The translations under genes and the position numbers were made by a program. DNA of 64,000 bases. It comes from JBAYIE01 sp965279165. Lineage in GTDB: Bacteria; Bacteroidota; Bacteroidia; UKL13-3. The notes under the pieces were generated by a model that ran no database searches, was not told the origin of the DNA, and saw only the letters and a program-made list of their open reading frames with translations. The stretch lies in the NCBI GenBank assembly GCA_965279165.1, contig OZ257140.1, positions 1,922,001 through 1,986,000 on the forward strand. The letters are read 5' to 3'. This document shows, in pieces, positions 17,268-26,673 of this stretch. Position 1 is the first letter of the stretch. Each line of letters starts with the position of its first letter.

Positions 17268-20200
17268 TTACTCACCCAACACATAATACATCTCAATCAT
17301 TCCTTTGTTTTTGGCTTCAATTTTGCCGCGGTGCTCGCACTTGAATTTGTCTTTTACCAATTCATATACAGGACCACTGATATTGATTTTCCCTTTGCTC
17401 GAATTCTGTTCCATACGAGCGGCCATATTAACAGTATCTCCCCATATGTCATACGCAAACTTGGTTTTGCCTACTACCCCCGCAGTTACCGGTCCATAAT
17501 GTATACCTATTCGTAATTCAAATAGCTGTCTATCCTCTTTTACTTTTTCTATATTTAAATGGTTTACATAATGCACAATATCAATTGCTGCATGAACCAT
17601 ATTTTCTGCTGAATTTTCTCCGGTAAAATTGTCGAGGCCATTGGCACACATATATGCATCGCCGATGGTTTTTATTTTTTCGATACCATATTTGCTGATG
17701 ATATCATCTATTCCGGAGAATAACTCATGTAATTCATGTACGAGTTGATCTGCAGTTAATTTTTCAGCAAGTGTTGTAAATCCAACAATATCACAAAACA
17801 ATACTGTTACATTTTTATAATTCTGCGCTTTGTATTTACCGGTACTTTTTAATTCTTCGGCAGTTCGTTTAGGTATTATATTTAATAACAAAGCATCCGA
17901 TTTTTCCTTTTCTTTTTCAATTTGTATTTTCTGCTTTTCAATTTCGCTGGTACGTTCTTTTACTTTATCCTCCAAGTTTTCATACAACAAAGCATTTTGA
18001 ATAGAAATACCAATTTGGCCGGATAACATCTTTAATAAAGCCAGACGGTTCTCATAAAATACACCCTTTAGCAAATTATTCTCCAGATATAAAAGTCCAA
18101 TTGTTTTTCCTTGAGCTGCTATCGGTACACATAACATGGAAAGAACTTTATGCTTTTTTATATATGGATCTGTATTGTACAACTCATCTTGCATGGCATC
18201 ATTTACCACCACGCTTTCAAGCGATCGCCAGCAATAATTAATAAATGAATGCGGTATCAAATCTGTTTTTTCTAAAGGTATGGAGGGTAAAATATCAATC
18301 TCTTGTCCTCCTGAAATACTTTGCGCTTCCAAACACAGCGTATTATCTTTTAATAATAGGATACTTCCTTTATTGGCGCCTGCATTTTCAATTGTTATAT
18401 GCATTAGCTTTTTTAAGAGATCATGGTACTTTACTTGGCTGGCAATGCTTTGCGACGCTTTTAAAACGCTTGCCATATCAAGTGAAGTAAAACTTGACTT
18501 CGAAGTTTGGCGGTTATCTGTTGCAACTTCTGTAGTTTCGTTTGCAGGTTTTATACCGAAAACACTTGGATTTGCATTGGCCAGTTGTTTGCATTTTTCG
18601 TGCGCACCCCAAGAGAAGTATGCTTCGTATGCATCTTTCAAATAGGAATGGCTTTGTTTTGTAAATCCTCTTTGCGCACAAAAAATGGAAGCTCGTTCAT
18701 TGGCAATTCCTAACAGATGGGTAATTTTATTTGCTGTAGCCCATTGAATTGCCAACTCATAATGGGAAAGCGCAAGGTCATATTGATTCTTCACCATATA
18801 TAGCTCAGCACGCATCAAATATAGGTGGGTATTGTAGTTTTCAGGACACCCTTTAGCCCATAGTTGCATGTTTTTAAGTTGATGGTGCAAAATTTTGGTA
18901 TACTTTTTCTTTTCTGTTCTACTAAACTGATCGTTGCACGCCGTTATAGAAAGTGTCGTATAAAGTGCATGGTTACATTCAAGCCAATCACCCAAGAAAT
19001 TCTCTGCATATTTCTCCACCATTTGAGATGCAATAAGTGCATCCCGGTAATGGTCGAAAATATATAGATGGAAACATCTCGACGAATGGAAAAATGCAAG
19101 TTTGGTCATATTGCCTTCCTTGTTTAATCTTTCCAATGTTTCGTTTCCGCTAAAAGTAGCATCGTCCCAACTATCACCATTGGTTTTACCGTTAAGTGAT
19201 TTTGCAACCTGGTAAAAGCATTGAAAGAAATCAATTCCTCCTTCACTTTTAATAATTAGTTGTAAGTGATCTTCTGAACTATCCAGTATATCTTTCAAAT
19301 TTACACCTGCCAATAATCTTGCCCTTGCATATAAACCAACAGAGTAGTTTGTAAAAATTTGATCTCCATTTAATACACAAGCTTTTATGGTTTCTTCAAT
19401 GGATAAAAAGCTCTCTTTAAAAGGCATTCTCCAATGGTTGTGAAAAGCCATAACCGTATAATTTAACCGCCATTTTATGATAGGAGAGTGCGTACGTTGA
19501 TGCAATTTAATGGTAAGATCCCATAGGTTAAATCCTTTGTTTTGCATTTTTAATGCCGATAAAACCACCACCGAAAATCCCGAATATCCCCAGCCACTGG
19601 CATCGGTAAATCCATTTTTTATAAACGATTTAACAATTTTAAAAATAACCAGCATCATCAGATTTTGGTCTTGCTGATAAGCACTGGTTGCAAGGTCAAT
19701 GAGAAATTTATTGAGTGCTATAATTTCTTCATCGCTACAATCTTTAAGATGAAATAAGCTTTCGGGTTTTTTGTACTTGGTAGAAAATAGAAACAAGTAT
19801 TTTACCAGGGTAAACAAAGTTGCTACTTGTATCATTACTTTGTTGGAAGGGAAGCGAATATTATAGAGTTTTACTGCCTCTAAACCCAAACGCAACGATT
19901 CATTGGTATTTCCTTGCTTTAAATAAAGTGACGAATGCACGTAGTAAACTTTCAGCTTTTCAAAATTGGATTTTGCATAAGTGAGCACTTCTTTAAATAG
20001 TTGTTCCGCTTTTTTGGGATTCCCATTTAGGTATTCGCATTCGCCTAATTCAAACAATACATCAAAGGTGAGTTTATAATCCTGGCTCCAGCTGTCGTAA
20101 TCGAGCAGTCCCTTTGCCATTACTAGAAAGCGAATACCGAGTTTATAAGAAGTAGAGTCTTTTGCTTTTCGTCCGGCTGCAAGACAAAGTTTAATTATCC

Positions 20201-22475
20201 TGTTTTTTTCTTCTGATGTTTTGATGAGCGACGTAGCTATGGCAAAATGATTTAACAATTCAAAGATGGTTTCCTCAAGTTGTATTTCACTTCTATTTTG
20301 TAATAGCATTCGTCCGATGCGAATATGAACATGATCCAATTCTTCTCTGGAAATTAATCCGTAAGCGGCCTGTTGAACTTTATCGTGTGTAAATGTGAAT
20401 TGGGCTGTTCCTTTTAAAATGGTACTTCCGGATTGGTCGCCGGTTTCGATTAAATTGTTAATGGTGATAGAACGATATTGCTTATCAATGGCATGCAAGT
20501 ATCCATTTTTGATGGCAGGCTTCAACCTTTCAAATGTTTTAATTTGCGACTTCCCGGAAATCTCTGCCAATTCATACAAATCAAAGGTATTGCCCATTGC
20601 AGCTGCATATTTCAAGGATTCCTGTGTTTCCGGAGGAAGTGTAATCATTCCCTCCGTCATCAGATCAATTACATTTTCGGTATAACCTAGTTCATCAATA
20701 TCCTTTTCACTCCATAGCCATCCGGTTACCGAATCTTTTCTGATAATTCTTTTGGAGTAAAGTGACTTTAAGAAACTATGGATAAAAAACGGATTGCCTT
20801 TTGTTTTTTCGTAAACTTTTTTGCCAAGTAATATCGCTTGATCCATTGGCATACCAAATGAATCGGCAACAATCTGACAAGTGGTTTCCCGACTAAGTGG
20901 TTTTAGTTCAATGGTATTTACCCTTGCTTTTGAATCTTTTAATTGCTTTAAGGTAAGCAATAATGGATGTCCTTTTTCTACCTCGTTATCGCGGTACGCA
21001 CCAAGTATTAATATATTATCTTGACGCGGATTTTCCAGTATTCGTTTTACAAGATTTAAGGAAGAGTAATCAGCCCATTGTAAGTCATCCAAAAATATAA
21101 CCAGTGGATTAGCAGCCGAACTGAAAGAATAGATGAAATCAAGTAAAACCATGTGAAACCTCGTTTCCTGTTCGGCAGGTTGCAATTTTGCTACCGGTAA
21201 TTGTTTGCCTATAATCATGGAAAGCTGAGGAATAACTTCCGTTATCAATCCGGCGTTCTCTCCCAGAACGCTTGTTATTCGGTGTTTCCAAATGTTTATA
21301 CGATCTTCCGGTTCGGTAAGTAGATTTTTAATAAACTCTTGTATCGCTTCGATAAAAGCATAGTAAGGAATGTCTTTTTTAAATTGATCGAACTTGCCAC
21401 TGATGAAATTTCCGTGCTGCTGAATAATTGGAAATTTAACATGCTTTACCAATGCCGACTTACCTACTCCTGAATAACCGGCTACCATCGCCATCATCGA
21501 TTTCAATTCCGACAGGTTTGTATAGTAACCAATCAATTCACTTATCTCTTTTTCTCTTCCGTAAAGCTTCTGAATTTGTTTATATTCATTGGTGAAATCA
21601 AATAATCCTGCTTTAAAATTATCCAACGATTGTTTCGCATTCAGTTTATTTTTAATTTCTTCAAGATCTGCCTTCAAACCGGCTGCGCTATGGTATCTAT
21701 CATCCGGATTTTTTTCAATTAATTTATTTACTACTTGTTCAAATGCATCCGGAATATTATTTAGAATAGTTGTTAAAGAGAGCGGTTTTCGAGAAAGATG
21801 AAAATGGATCACTTCTAATGAATCTACCGAATCGAAAGGTACCTTACCTACCAGTAATTCGTAGAGTAAAATTCCGGTGGCATAAAAGTCACTACTATGC
21901 GTTATGGCATATGCTGTTCTTCCGGTTTGTTCCGGAGAGATATAAGTGAGGGTACCTTCGATATGATCAATATTCAAGGTGTCGTATTGTTCGGAATGAA
22001 ATCCGGATGAGATTCCAAAGTCAAGTAATTTTAATTTTCCATCAGCAGTGAGAATTAAATTATTGGAGTTAATATCTTTATGAATAATTCTGTTCAAATG
22101 GATATAAGAAAGGATATCAGAAAGCTGAATGGCAATATCCAACACTTCATTTAACGACAATCCACCTTTACTTATTTTTTCTTTGAGTTTGGTACCTTCC
22201 ACATGCTCCTGTATCAAAGTGGCAGTTTTGCCATCATACAAAAAGTCATAAACTTTAGGAATCCCAACGTATGCTAAATCTCTGAGTATATCATACTCAT
22301 GACTTAACTTAGAAACATCGGCAAAATAATTCGGATGATAACGGGAGCACTTTAAAACAACTACTTCTTCATCCAATAACCGTTTTGCCAATAAAACTTC
22401 ATTTCGCTCTGATTGGTGAATGGTCTTTAGAATCTGGTATCCGTGAGGTGCGTGATGAAAATAGGCCAACTCCAT
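17268..22475 (-). CDS. Ser/Thr kinase - AAA ATPase - helical repeats - GAF - adenylate cyclase fusion
   Basis: 1735 residues. Order: kinase domain (1-275; catalytic loop HKDINSNN instead of the usual HRDLKPxN, DFG at 152-154); AAA/STAND ATPase (Walker A GYSGVGKSAL with Lys near 339, Walker B FLDDLQWAD near 463); a long TPR-like helical region (about 640-1330); GAF (about 1345-1490); a coiled coil (about 1495-1530); class III cyclase (about 1553-1735). The cyclase base-selecting residues read KIKTIGDAYM and YDIWGDTVN, that is Lys and Asp as in adenylate cyclases, not Glu and Cys. The predicted product is cAMP. It abuts the methyltransferase gene with zero spacing. Confidence 0.92.
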   Translation of the reverse strand: MELAYFHHAPHGYQILKTIHQSERNEVLLAKRLLDEEVVVLKCSRYHPNYFADVSKLSHEYDILRDLAYVGIPKVYDFLYDGKTATLIQEHVEGTKLKEKISKGGLSLNEVLDIAIQLSDILSYIHLNRIIHKDINSNNLILTADGKLKLLDFGISSGFHSEQYDTLNIDHIEGTLTYISPEQTGRTAYAITHSSDFYATGILLYELLVGKVPFDSVDSLEVIHFHLSRKPLSLTTILNNIPDAFEQVVNKLIEKNPDDRYHSAAGLKADLEEIKNKLNAKQSLDNFKAGLFDFTNEYKQIQKLYGREKEISELIGYYTNLSELKSMMAMVAGYSGVGKSALVKHVKFPIIQQHGNFISGKFDQFKKDIPYYAFIEAIQEFIKNLLTEPEDRINIWKHRITSVLGENAGLITEVIPQLSMIIGKQLPVAKLQPAEQETRFHMVLLDFIYSFSSAANPLVIFLDDLQWADYSSLNLVKRILENPRQDNILILGAYRDNEVEKGHPLLLTLKQLKDSKARVNTIELKPLSRETTCQIVADSFGMPMDQAILLGKKVYEKTKGNPFFIHSFLKSLYSKRIIRKDSVTGWLWSEKDIDELGYTENVIDLMTEGMITLPPETQESLKYAAAMGNTFDLYELAEISGKSQIKTFERLKPAIKNGYLHAIDKQYRSITINNLIETGDQSGSTILKGTAQFTFTHDKVQQAAYGLISREELDHVHIRIGRMLLQNRSEIQLEETIFELLNHFAIATSLIKTSEEKNRIIKLCLAAGRKAKDSTSYKLGIRFLVMAKGLLDYDSWSQDYKLTFDVLFELGECEYLNGNPKKAEQLFKEVLTYAKSNFEKLKVYYVHSSLYLKQGNTNESLRLGLEAVKLYNIRFPSNKVMIQVATLFTLVKYLFLFSTKYKKPESLFHLKDCSDEEIIALNKFLIDLATSAYQQDQNLMMLVIFKIVKSFIKNGFTDASGWGYSGFSVVVLSALKMQNKGFNLWDLTIKLHQRTHSPIIKWRLNYTVMAFHNHWRMPFKESFLSIEETIKACVLNGDQIFTNYSVGLYARARLLAGVNLKDILDSSEDHLQLIIKSEGGIDFFQCFYQVAKSLNGKTNGDSWDDATFSGNETLERLNKEGNMTKLAFFHSSRCFHLYIFDHYRDALIASQMVEKYAENFLGDWLECNHALYTTLSITACNDQFSRTEKKKYTKILHHQLKNMQLWAKGCPENYNTHLYLMRAELYMVKNQYDLALSHYELAIQWATANKITHLLGIANERASIFCAQRGFTKQSHSYLKDAYEAYFSWGAHEKCKQLANANPSVFGIKPANETTEVATDNRQTSKSSFTSLDMASVLKASQSIASQVKYHDLLKKLMHITIENAGANKGSILLLKDNTLCLEAQSISGGQEIDILPSIPLEKTDLIPHSFINYCWRSLESVVVNDAMQDELYNTDPYIKKHKVLSMLCVPIAAQGKTIGLLYLENNLLKGVFYENRLALLKMLSGQIGISIQNALLYENLEDKVKERTSEIEKQKIQIEKEKEKSDALLLNIIPKRTAEELKSTGKYKAQNYKNVTVLFCDIVGFTTLAEKLTADQLVHELHELFSGIDDIISKYGIEKIKTIGDAYMCANGLDNFTGENSAENMVHAAIDIVHYVNHLNIEKVKEDRQLFELRIGIHYGPVTAGVVGKTKFAYDIWGDTVNMAARMEQNSSKGKINISGPVYELVKDKFKCEHRGKIEAKNKGMIEMYYVLGE

Positions 22476-23327
22476 CTACTTCTTTTTAATGGTTAGCAAT
22501 CCGTAGTACCAAAGATCATTTTCAAGGGCTTCGTATTGTTTGATGGAACCAAAATGATTGCCATGGTTAACATCGTTTCGAAATCCAAGTAATCGTAGAA
22601 ATTTCCCAAAACCCCATAATTTAGAAGCCATGGAGTGCAAGTGACGAAGAGATGGTCGTGTAAACATTGTTATATCTTCTATTTCAATTTCACTAAAACC
22701 AACGTTATATGCATTGGTTTCATGTTCCTTTTTTGTGTCAATATCCATAATCGACCAACCATCCAGCCAATCGTGCAATAATTTTTCACCGGTGTTCGAC
22801 AAAGGCCTTTCCTTTCTGATATAGTCCACACATACAATTCTCCCTCCCGGTTTTAAAATACGAAATGCCTCTTTATAAAAGTCTGCTTTGTGCATGGCAT
22901 GACAAACACTTTCGCATGCCCAAATCACCGAAAAAGTTTCGTCCGGAAAATTTGTTTGGGTATAATCTTGCACTGTAAAGGCAACTTTGTCTTCAATTTT
23001 ATTTTTACGCGCAAACCTATTGGCTTTTTCTACCTGATGAGGCACCAAGGTAATTCCTTCCACATGCACATTAAAATTTTTTACCAACCAAATCGCACTT
23101 CCTCCTTGTCCACAGCCTGCATCTAATATTGTATCTCCTTCAACGATACCGGCCTTTTCGGCAAGTACCTTATTTAAATTCAACAGTGCTTCGCTATGTG
23201 TTTGAATTTCCTCATCATAATAACCAAAATGTACCGATCGGTTATTTTTACTAAACCATAGTACCCAATAATCCAATCGGGTATTGTCGTAATAATTAAT
23301 AATGGCTTGTCTGTATTCTTGATTCAT
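22476..23327 (-). CDS. Class I SAM-dependent methyltransferase
   Basis: 283 residues. SAM motif I ILDAGCGQGGSAIWL starts near residue 67, followed by the acidic motif II region GITLVPHQ and the later RILKPGGRIVCVDYIRK (motif post-II/III). The overall layout recalls tocopherol/sarcosine-type small-molecule methyltransferases. The gene lies between an MpaB-like oxygenase (13 nt upstream) and the kinase-cyclase (0 nt downstream), so it is the middle gene of a tight operon. Substrate unknown; a lipid or isoprenoid substrate would fit the oxygenase but is inference. Confidence 0.85.
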   Translation of the reverse strand: MNQEYRQAIINYYDNTRLDYWVLWFSKNNRSVHFGYYDEEIQTHSEALLNLNKVLAEKAGIVEGDTILDAGCGQGGSAIWLVKNFNVHVEGITLVPHQVEKANRFARKNKIEDKVAFTVQDYTQTNFPDETFSVIWACESVCHAMHKADFYKEAFRILKPGGRIVCVDYIRKERPLSNTGEKLLHDWLDGWSIMDIDTKKEHETNAYNVGFSEIEIEDITMFTRPSLRHLHSMASKLWGFGKFLRLLGFRNDVNHGNHFGSIKQYEALENDLWYYGLLTIKKK

Positions 23328-23340
23328 CGTTTTTCATTTT

Positions 23341-24759
23341 TCATTTCAAAGCCCATAATTCCTGTAAATCAGAAGGGATTCTGAATCCTGATTTTTTCCC
23401 CGGTCTGAAGTATACCGAAAGAATAGCTACCATTATTCCGCCCATTGCCGACATAATATCGATGATGGCATCTTCTTCCAGTTTTTCTACAGGTATGTCA
23501 GATCCATCCTTGTGAAGGATAGCATGAAGCTGTTTTAAATGTGCTTCGAACATATGTATTTTCTGTTTTTCGTTGGTTATCCATTTCATCAACTGTTTAA
23601 CCAAACCGATGATAAACTTTCCAATTTGATTCAACAAACCCGTGCCTTTTTCAATTTTATCTTCTTCAATTTCAATTTTAATCTTGATATCCTTTATGGC
23701 ATTGTAATATGCATTAATATGGAAGTGAAAACGCTCTTTCAATAATTTGGCATTCGCTTCCTTATCCGCATCTGTTACAGGTTTTACAAATAAATAGGGA
23801 TACTTATCCTGATAAGAAGGGCCAAGCATTCTTTCAAAACAATCCGGAAACTGATCATCGGCAAGCATCTTCTTCATCATTAACAAAGTAAGCTCTTCCG
23901 GTAAATGAAAATGTACCATTAATCCTACAAGAGCTTTTGCTAAAGGAATGCCTGCAACAGTTGGGTCGTTAAATAAATGATCATAAATCATGTGTTGTAA
24001 ACTCCAGGCTTCTTTTACATCTTTACAAACCAACTCTTCCTTAATACCCATTATTTTACCAATGGTAATCCAAGTATGAAACCATGCTTTTTGCTCCTCT
24101 TCCGTAAGCACATCTTTTAGCATTCCCATTCCTTTAAAAAACTCGAGCGAAAAAACCTGGTTGGTTGCTACCAGATCTTCCTGGCTAATAGGCTTACCCC
24201 AAGCTTCGTTCCATTGCACTCCATCAGAGCCGGAAAGGAGCAGATGACGCATAGAAGCATGCATGATGCGTACTTTTAATGCAGTAAGTAATCCTCTCTT
24301 ATAGGGTTCCCACCAATTGCTATCCATTACATCAAACACAAACTGAGCAGTTTCAAAAATTCTTCGCTCCGGTTGTTCAACCAATAATTTTGTCATCTTT
24401 AACACATTGGCAGGTTTTTCGGCCATATAGGTATATGGCAAGGCTCGGAACAAAAGAATGAAAATAAACTTCATCCCTTTTTCTTTCCATATGGCATGGG
24501 TTTGTTGAAAATAGGCAATGTCTTCTTTGGTAAAAGGATAAGCCAATTCCTTGTTAACAAAATGCTGCATGGCTTCAGGTAACTCAGTGGATACCGGACT
24601 ATCATTGGAAGCCATGTTGATTAATAAGTTCCGCAATTCTGACATGGCATTTGATTGGTATATCGACATTACCGCTTCGTCGGCCGGATCATCCATAATC
24701 AATCGTTGTTTGTTCAGATCAATACCATTCCAGATAAATTGTTTGCCAATTGATTCCAT
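23341..24759 (-). CDS. MpaB/rubber-oxygenase-like (DUF2236) haem oxygenase
   Basis: 472 residues from ATG 24759. The helical core has KVRIMHASMRHLLL (residues about 160-173), matching the Arg/His-rich motif around the haem b site of DUF2236/latex-clearing and MpaB-type oxygenases. Known members cleave isoprenoid double bonds (rubber, mycophenolic acid intermediates). A C-terminal hydrophobic stretch (SAMGGIMVAILSVYF) may touch the membrane. An in-frame TTG at 24822 would add 21 low-complexity Ser/Thr residues; I prefer the ATG. First gene of an operon with a methyltransferase and a kinase-cyclase. Substrate unknown. Confidence 0.75.
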   Translation of the reverse strand: MESIGKQFIWNGIDLNKQRLIMDDPADEAVMSIYQSNAMSELRNLLINMASNDSPVSTELPEAMQHFVNKELAYPFTKEDIAYFQQTHAIWKEKGMKFIFILLFRALPYTYMAEKPANVLKMTKLLVEQPERRIFETAQFVFDVMDSNWWEPYKRGLLTALKVRIMHASMRHLLLSGSDGVQWNEAWGKPISQEDLVATNQVFSLEFFKGMGMLKDVLTEEEQKAWFHTWITIGKIMGIKEELVCKDVKEAWSLQHMIYDHLFNDPTVAGIPLAKALVGLMVHFHLPEELTLLMMKKMLADDQFPDCFERMLGPSYQDKYPYLFVKPVTDADKEANAKLLKERFHFHINAYYNAIKDIKIKIEIEEDKIEKGTGLLNQIGKFIIGLVKQLMKWITNEKQKIHMFEAHLKQLHAILHKDGSDIPVEKLEEDAIIDIMSAMGGIMVAILSVYFRPGKKSGFRIPSDLQELWALK

Positions 24760-24835
24760 AGTTTTAATGCTTGTTGAAGTTGTATTACTTAATGTACTTG
24801 TTTTTATTAATGCATTAAGCAAGGTGCTTGAAAAC

Positions 24836-24843
24836 CAAATATA
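24836..24843 (-). promoter_or_regulatory. -7 box of the oxygenase-methyltransferase-cyclase operon (TATATTTG)
   Basis: On the minus strand the sequence is TATATTTG, matching TAnnTTTG. It lies 77 nt before the chosen ATG (24759). The leader would contain the perfect palindrome TTAATGCATTAA (24807-24818) and a CTTAATG/CATTAAG inverted repeat (24788-24794 with 24813-24819), which could be a control site. Confidence 0.55.
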
Positions 24844-24964
24844 AGGGTTGTTTTCGTTTAAAAAAGTTAGGCAATGTGAAAAATAAAGGTTAATTGTAGA
24901 TATTGATTAATTGTTATTACAAGAATTTAATACATAAACAGGACTCTGTTTGAAGGATTGTCAT

Positions 24965-24977
24965 ACAGTCTGACTGT
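24965..24977. promoter_or_regulatory. 13-nt palindrome ACAGTC-T-GACTGT in the divergent promoter region
   Basis: ACAGTC and GACTGT are perfect inverted arms around one base. The site lies between the oxygenase operon and the Crp/Fnr gene, 70-95 nt upstream of the crp -7 box. It could be an operator for either direction. No second copy was noticed. Confidence 0.4.
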
Positions 24978-25047
24978 TTTATTTGATGCTTTATTAAAAA
25001 TTTAGTACCCTTTAAAATTGCATTTTTTAGGTTCGAACCATTTAAGT

Positions 25048-25055
25048 TATCTTTG
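25048..25055 (+). promoter_or_regulatory. -7 box of the Crp/Fnr regulator gene (TATCTTTG)
   Basis: TATCTTTG matches TAnnTTTG and ends 16 nt before the TTG start at 25072. The -33 region at 25025 reads TTTT, one base off consensus. Confidence 0.6.
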
Positions 25056-25071
25056 TTTAAATTAACCGGAA

Positions 25072-25707
25072 TTGCAAACACGATCAAATACCTTTCAACC
25101 TATAGTTTCTGTATTTCATCAACCTGAATTGGTAGATGCAATCAAGGAGGCGGGCAAAATTATTTCAGTTGAAAAAGGTGAGGTGCTGATAAATCCGGGA
25201 GATGAAATACACCATATCCCTATTGTGTTAAAAGGATGTATTAGGATTATTCGTTCCGACGACGATGGGAATGAAGTTTTTCTTTATCATCTTTATCCGG
25301 AACAAACCTGCACAATGTCGTTAACGTGTTGCCAGGCAAGAGGGAAAAGTCAGATTAAAGCAATTGCAGAAGACCAATCCATATTGTTGCAAATACCGGT
25401 AGAAAAAACATCAGACTGGAATAAGTATCCCGAATGGAAGAATTTTATCGACACCAATTATCAAAATCGGTTTTCGGAATTAATGCAAGTTATCGACTTA
25501 ATTGCATTCAGCAATATGGATAAGCAATTGTTGCATTATATTGAGCAACGTTGTCATGCATCACAGACAAAAATATTGGAAATAACCCACCAGGAAATCG
25601 CCGATGAGTTGCACACACACAGAGAAGTAATCAGTAGATTGTTAAAAACGATGGAACAGAAAAAGTTGGTTAGACTTTCCAGGAACAGTATCGAATTATC
25701 GAGTTGA
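25072..25707 (+). CDS. Crp/Fnr family transcriptional regulator
   Basis: 211 residues. A cyclic-nucleotide-binding-type beta-barrel (about 15-120, VEKGEVLINPGDEIHHIPIVLKG) is followed by a helix-turn-helix (about 150-205, THQEIADELHTHREVISRLLK). Three Cys in CTMSLTCCQ could sense redox or sulfur species, but this is inference. The start is TTG: the next in-frame ATG is about 80 residues in and would destroy the barrel. It converges on the sulfide operon and shares a bidirectional terminator with it. It is a natural candidate regulator of that operon. Confidence 0.88.
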   Translation: MQTRSNTFQPIVSVFHQPELVDAIKEAGKIISVEKGEVLINPGDEIHHIPIVLKGCIRIIRSDDDGNEVFLYHLYPEQTCTMSLTCCQARGKSQIKAIAEDQSILLQIPVEKTSDWNKYPEWKNFIDTNYQNRFSELMQVIDLIAFSNMDKQLLHYIEQRCHASQTKILEITHQEIADELHTHREVISRLLKTMEQKKLVRLSRNSIELSS

Positions 25708-25723
25708 GTTTATTTTATTATAA

Positions 25724-25757
25724 AGAAAAAGCCATCCCGTTACAGAATGGCTTTTCT
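25724..25757. terminator. Bidirectional terminator between crp-like gene and dsrE-like gene
   Basis: Stem AAAAGCCAT / ATGGCTTTT (25727-25735 with 25747-25755) with an 11-nt loop. A-run before and T-run after serve both strands, fitting the convergent genes. Confidence 0.85.
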
Positions 25758-25775
25758 CGTTAAAAAAACCCCTCC

Positions 25776-26324
25776 CTAAATGAACAACATATGTGTTCCT
25801 AATCCTTCAGCCTGTTTGTAAAAATCACCAACAGTAATTACACCGTTAACTTCTTCTACAAGATCTTCTTTTTTATAATGAAACATATCCATTGCCAATC
25901 GACATGCCCAAAGTTTTACTCCGGATGCACTCAGAATTTCAATAAACTCACGAATTCCCGGCATATCTACTTTTTCCATTTCTTTCTTCATCATATAGGT
26001 AGCAAAAGCTTCCATACCCGGTAATCCTCCAAGCATCGTTGGCATATGCATGGCAGGATTTCCAACCGTTGCTACATGAAGGCTTTCTAGTTTTTTTGCA
26101 TGAACTGCTTCCAACCCGAAAAAGGTAAAAAACAATTCAGCTTCGATACCTTCCATGCGGGCACCATTTGCAAGCACAAATGCTGCATATACATTTTCGA
26201 TGGTTGCCTTCGAAAGTATAATCATCATTTTTTTAATTTCACCATTATAAACTTTTTCCGGTGCTAGATGTTGTTGTTTATCCACCATTAGTTTTTGGTC
26301 TTCTTTATTTAATACAGTTTCCAT
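25776..26324 (-). CDS. DsrE/DsrF-like sulfur-transfer protein (DsrE2 type)
   Basis: 182 residues. The core starts at KKMMIILSKATIENVYAAF and carries one conserved cysteine in LWACRLAMDMF, the place where DsrE2 proteins hold their sulfur-carrying Cys. Three internal methionine-rich stretches are typical of this branch. It is the last gene of the operon SQR - TusE-like - DsrE-like, with a 19-nt gap from the TusE-like gene. It probably accepts persulfide sulfur from sulfide oxidation and passes it on; partner order is inference. Confidence 0.88.
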   Translation of the reverse strand: METVLNKEDQKLMVDKQQHLAPEKVYNGEIKKMMIILSKATIENVYAAFVLANGARMEGIEAELFFTFFGLEAVHAKKLESLHVATVGNPAMHMPTMLGGLPGMEAFATYMMKKEMEKVDMPGIREFIEILSASGVKLWACRLAMDMFHYKKEDLVEEVNGVITVGDFYKQAEGLGTHMLFI

Positions 26325-26343
26325 AATGTTTAAGGGTTAAATG

Positions 26344-26652
26344 TTAAATACAACTTGCCGGTTTAGGAATTCCGGCTACTTTGGTAGCGGTTTTCAATGG
26401 TCCGTTCGGGAATAGTTCATAGAATTCTTTGATATCTACTACACCACTTTTTCCTACTTTGCGGATACTAAGTGGCACTTCATTTTTATGTTGTTCCTGC
26501 AAATAAGTTAATACCTGCATATGACGTGGAGTTAAATTCAGATTAGCTTCTTTGGCTAATTCTTCGGCGATAGTGGTATCCCATTGTGAGAAGTCTTTTA
26601 AATAGCCTTCTTCATTTACTTCAATGGATTTACCTGCGATTATTTTTTCCAT
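26344..26652 (-). CDS. TusE/DsrC-like sulfur relay protein, single-cysteine form
   Basis: 102 residues. GYLKDFSQWD, LTPRHMQVLTYLQE and the C-terminal arm ending KPASCI mark the DsrC/TusE family. The penultimate Cys (CysA) is present. The second Cys found eleven residues earlier in true DsrC is Thr here (TATKVAG instead of xACKxAG). The protein is thus TusE-like: it can carry sulfur but cannot make the DsrC trisulfide. Placed between SQR and DsrE-like genes, it probably shuttles sulfane sulfur. Confidence 0.9.
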   Translation of the reverse strand: MEKIIAGKSIEVNEEGYLKDFSQWDTTIAEELAKEANLNLTPRHMQVLTYLQEQHKNEVPLSIRKVGKSGVVDIKEFYELFPNGPLKTATKVAGIPKPASCI

Positions 26653-26673
26653 AATATATTTTTTTAGGGGGTT

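Noticed and set aside
25072..25707. Shorter Crp/Fnr start at an internal ATG
   Set aside because: The next ATG is about 80 residues in and would remove most of the sensor barrel; a TAnnTTTG box fits the TTG start.
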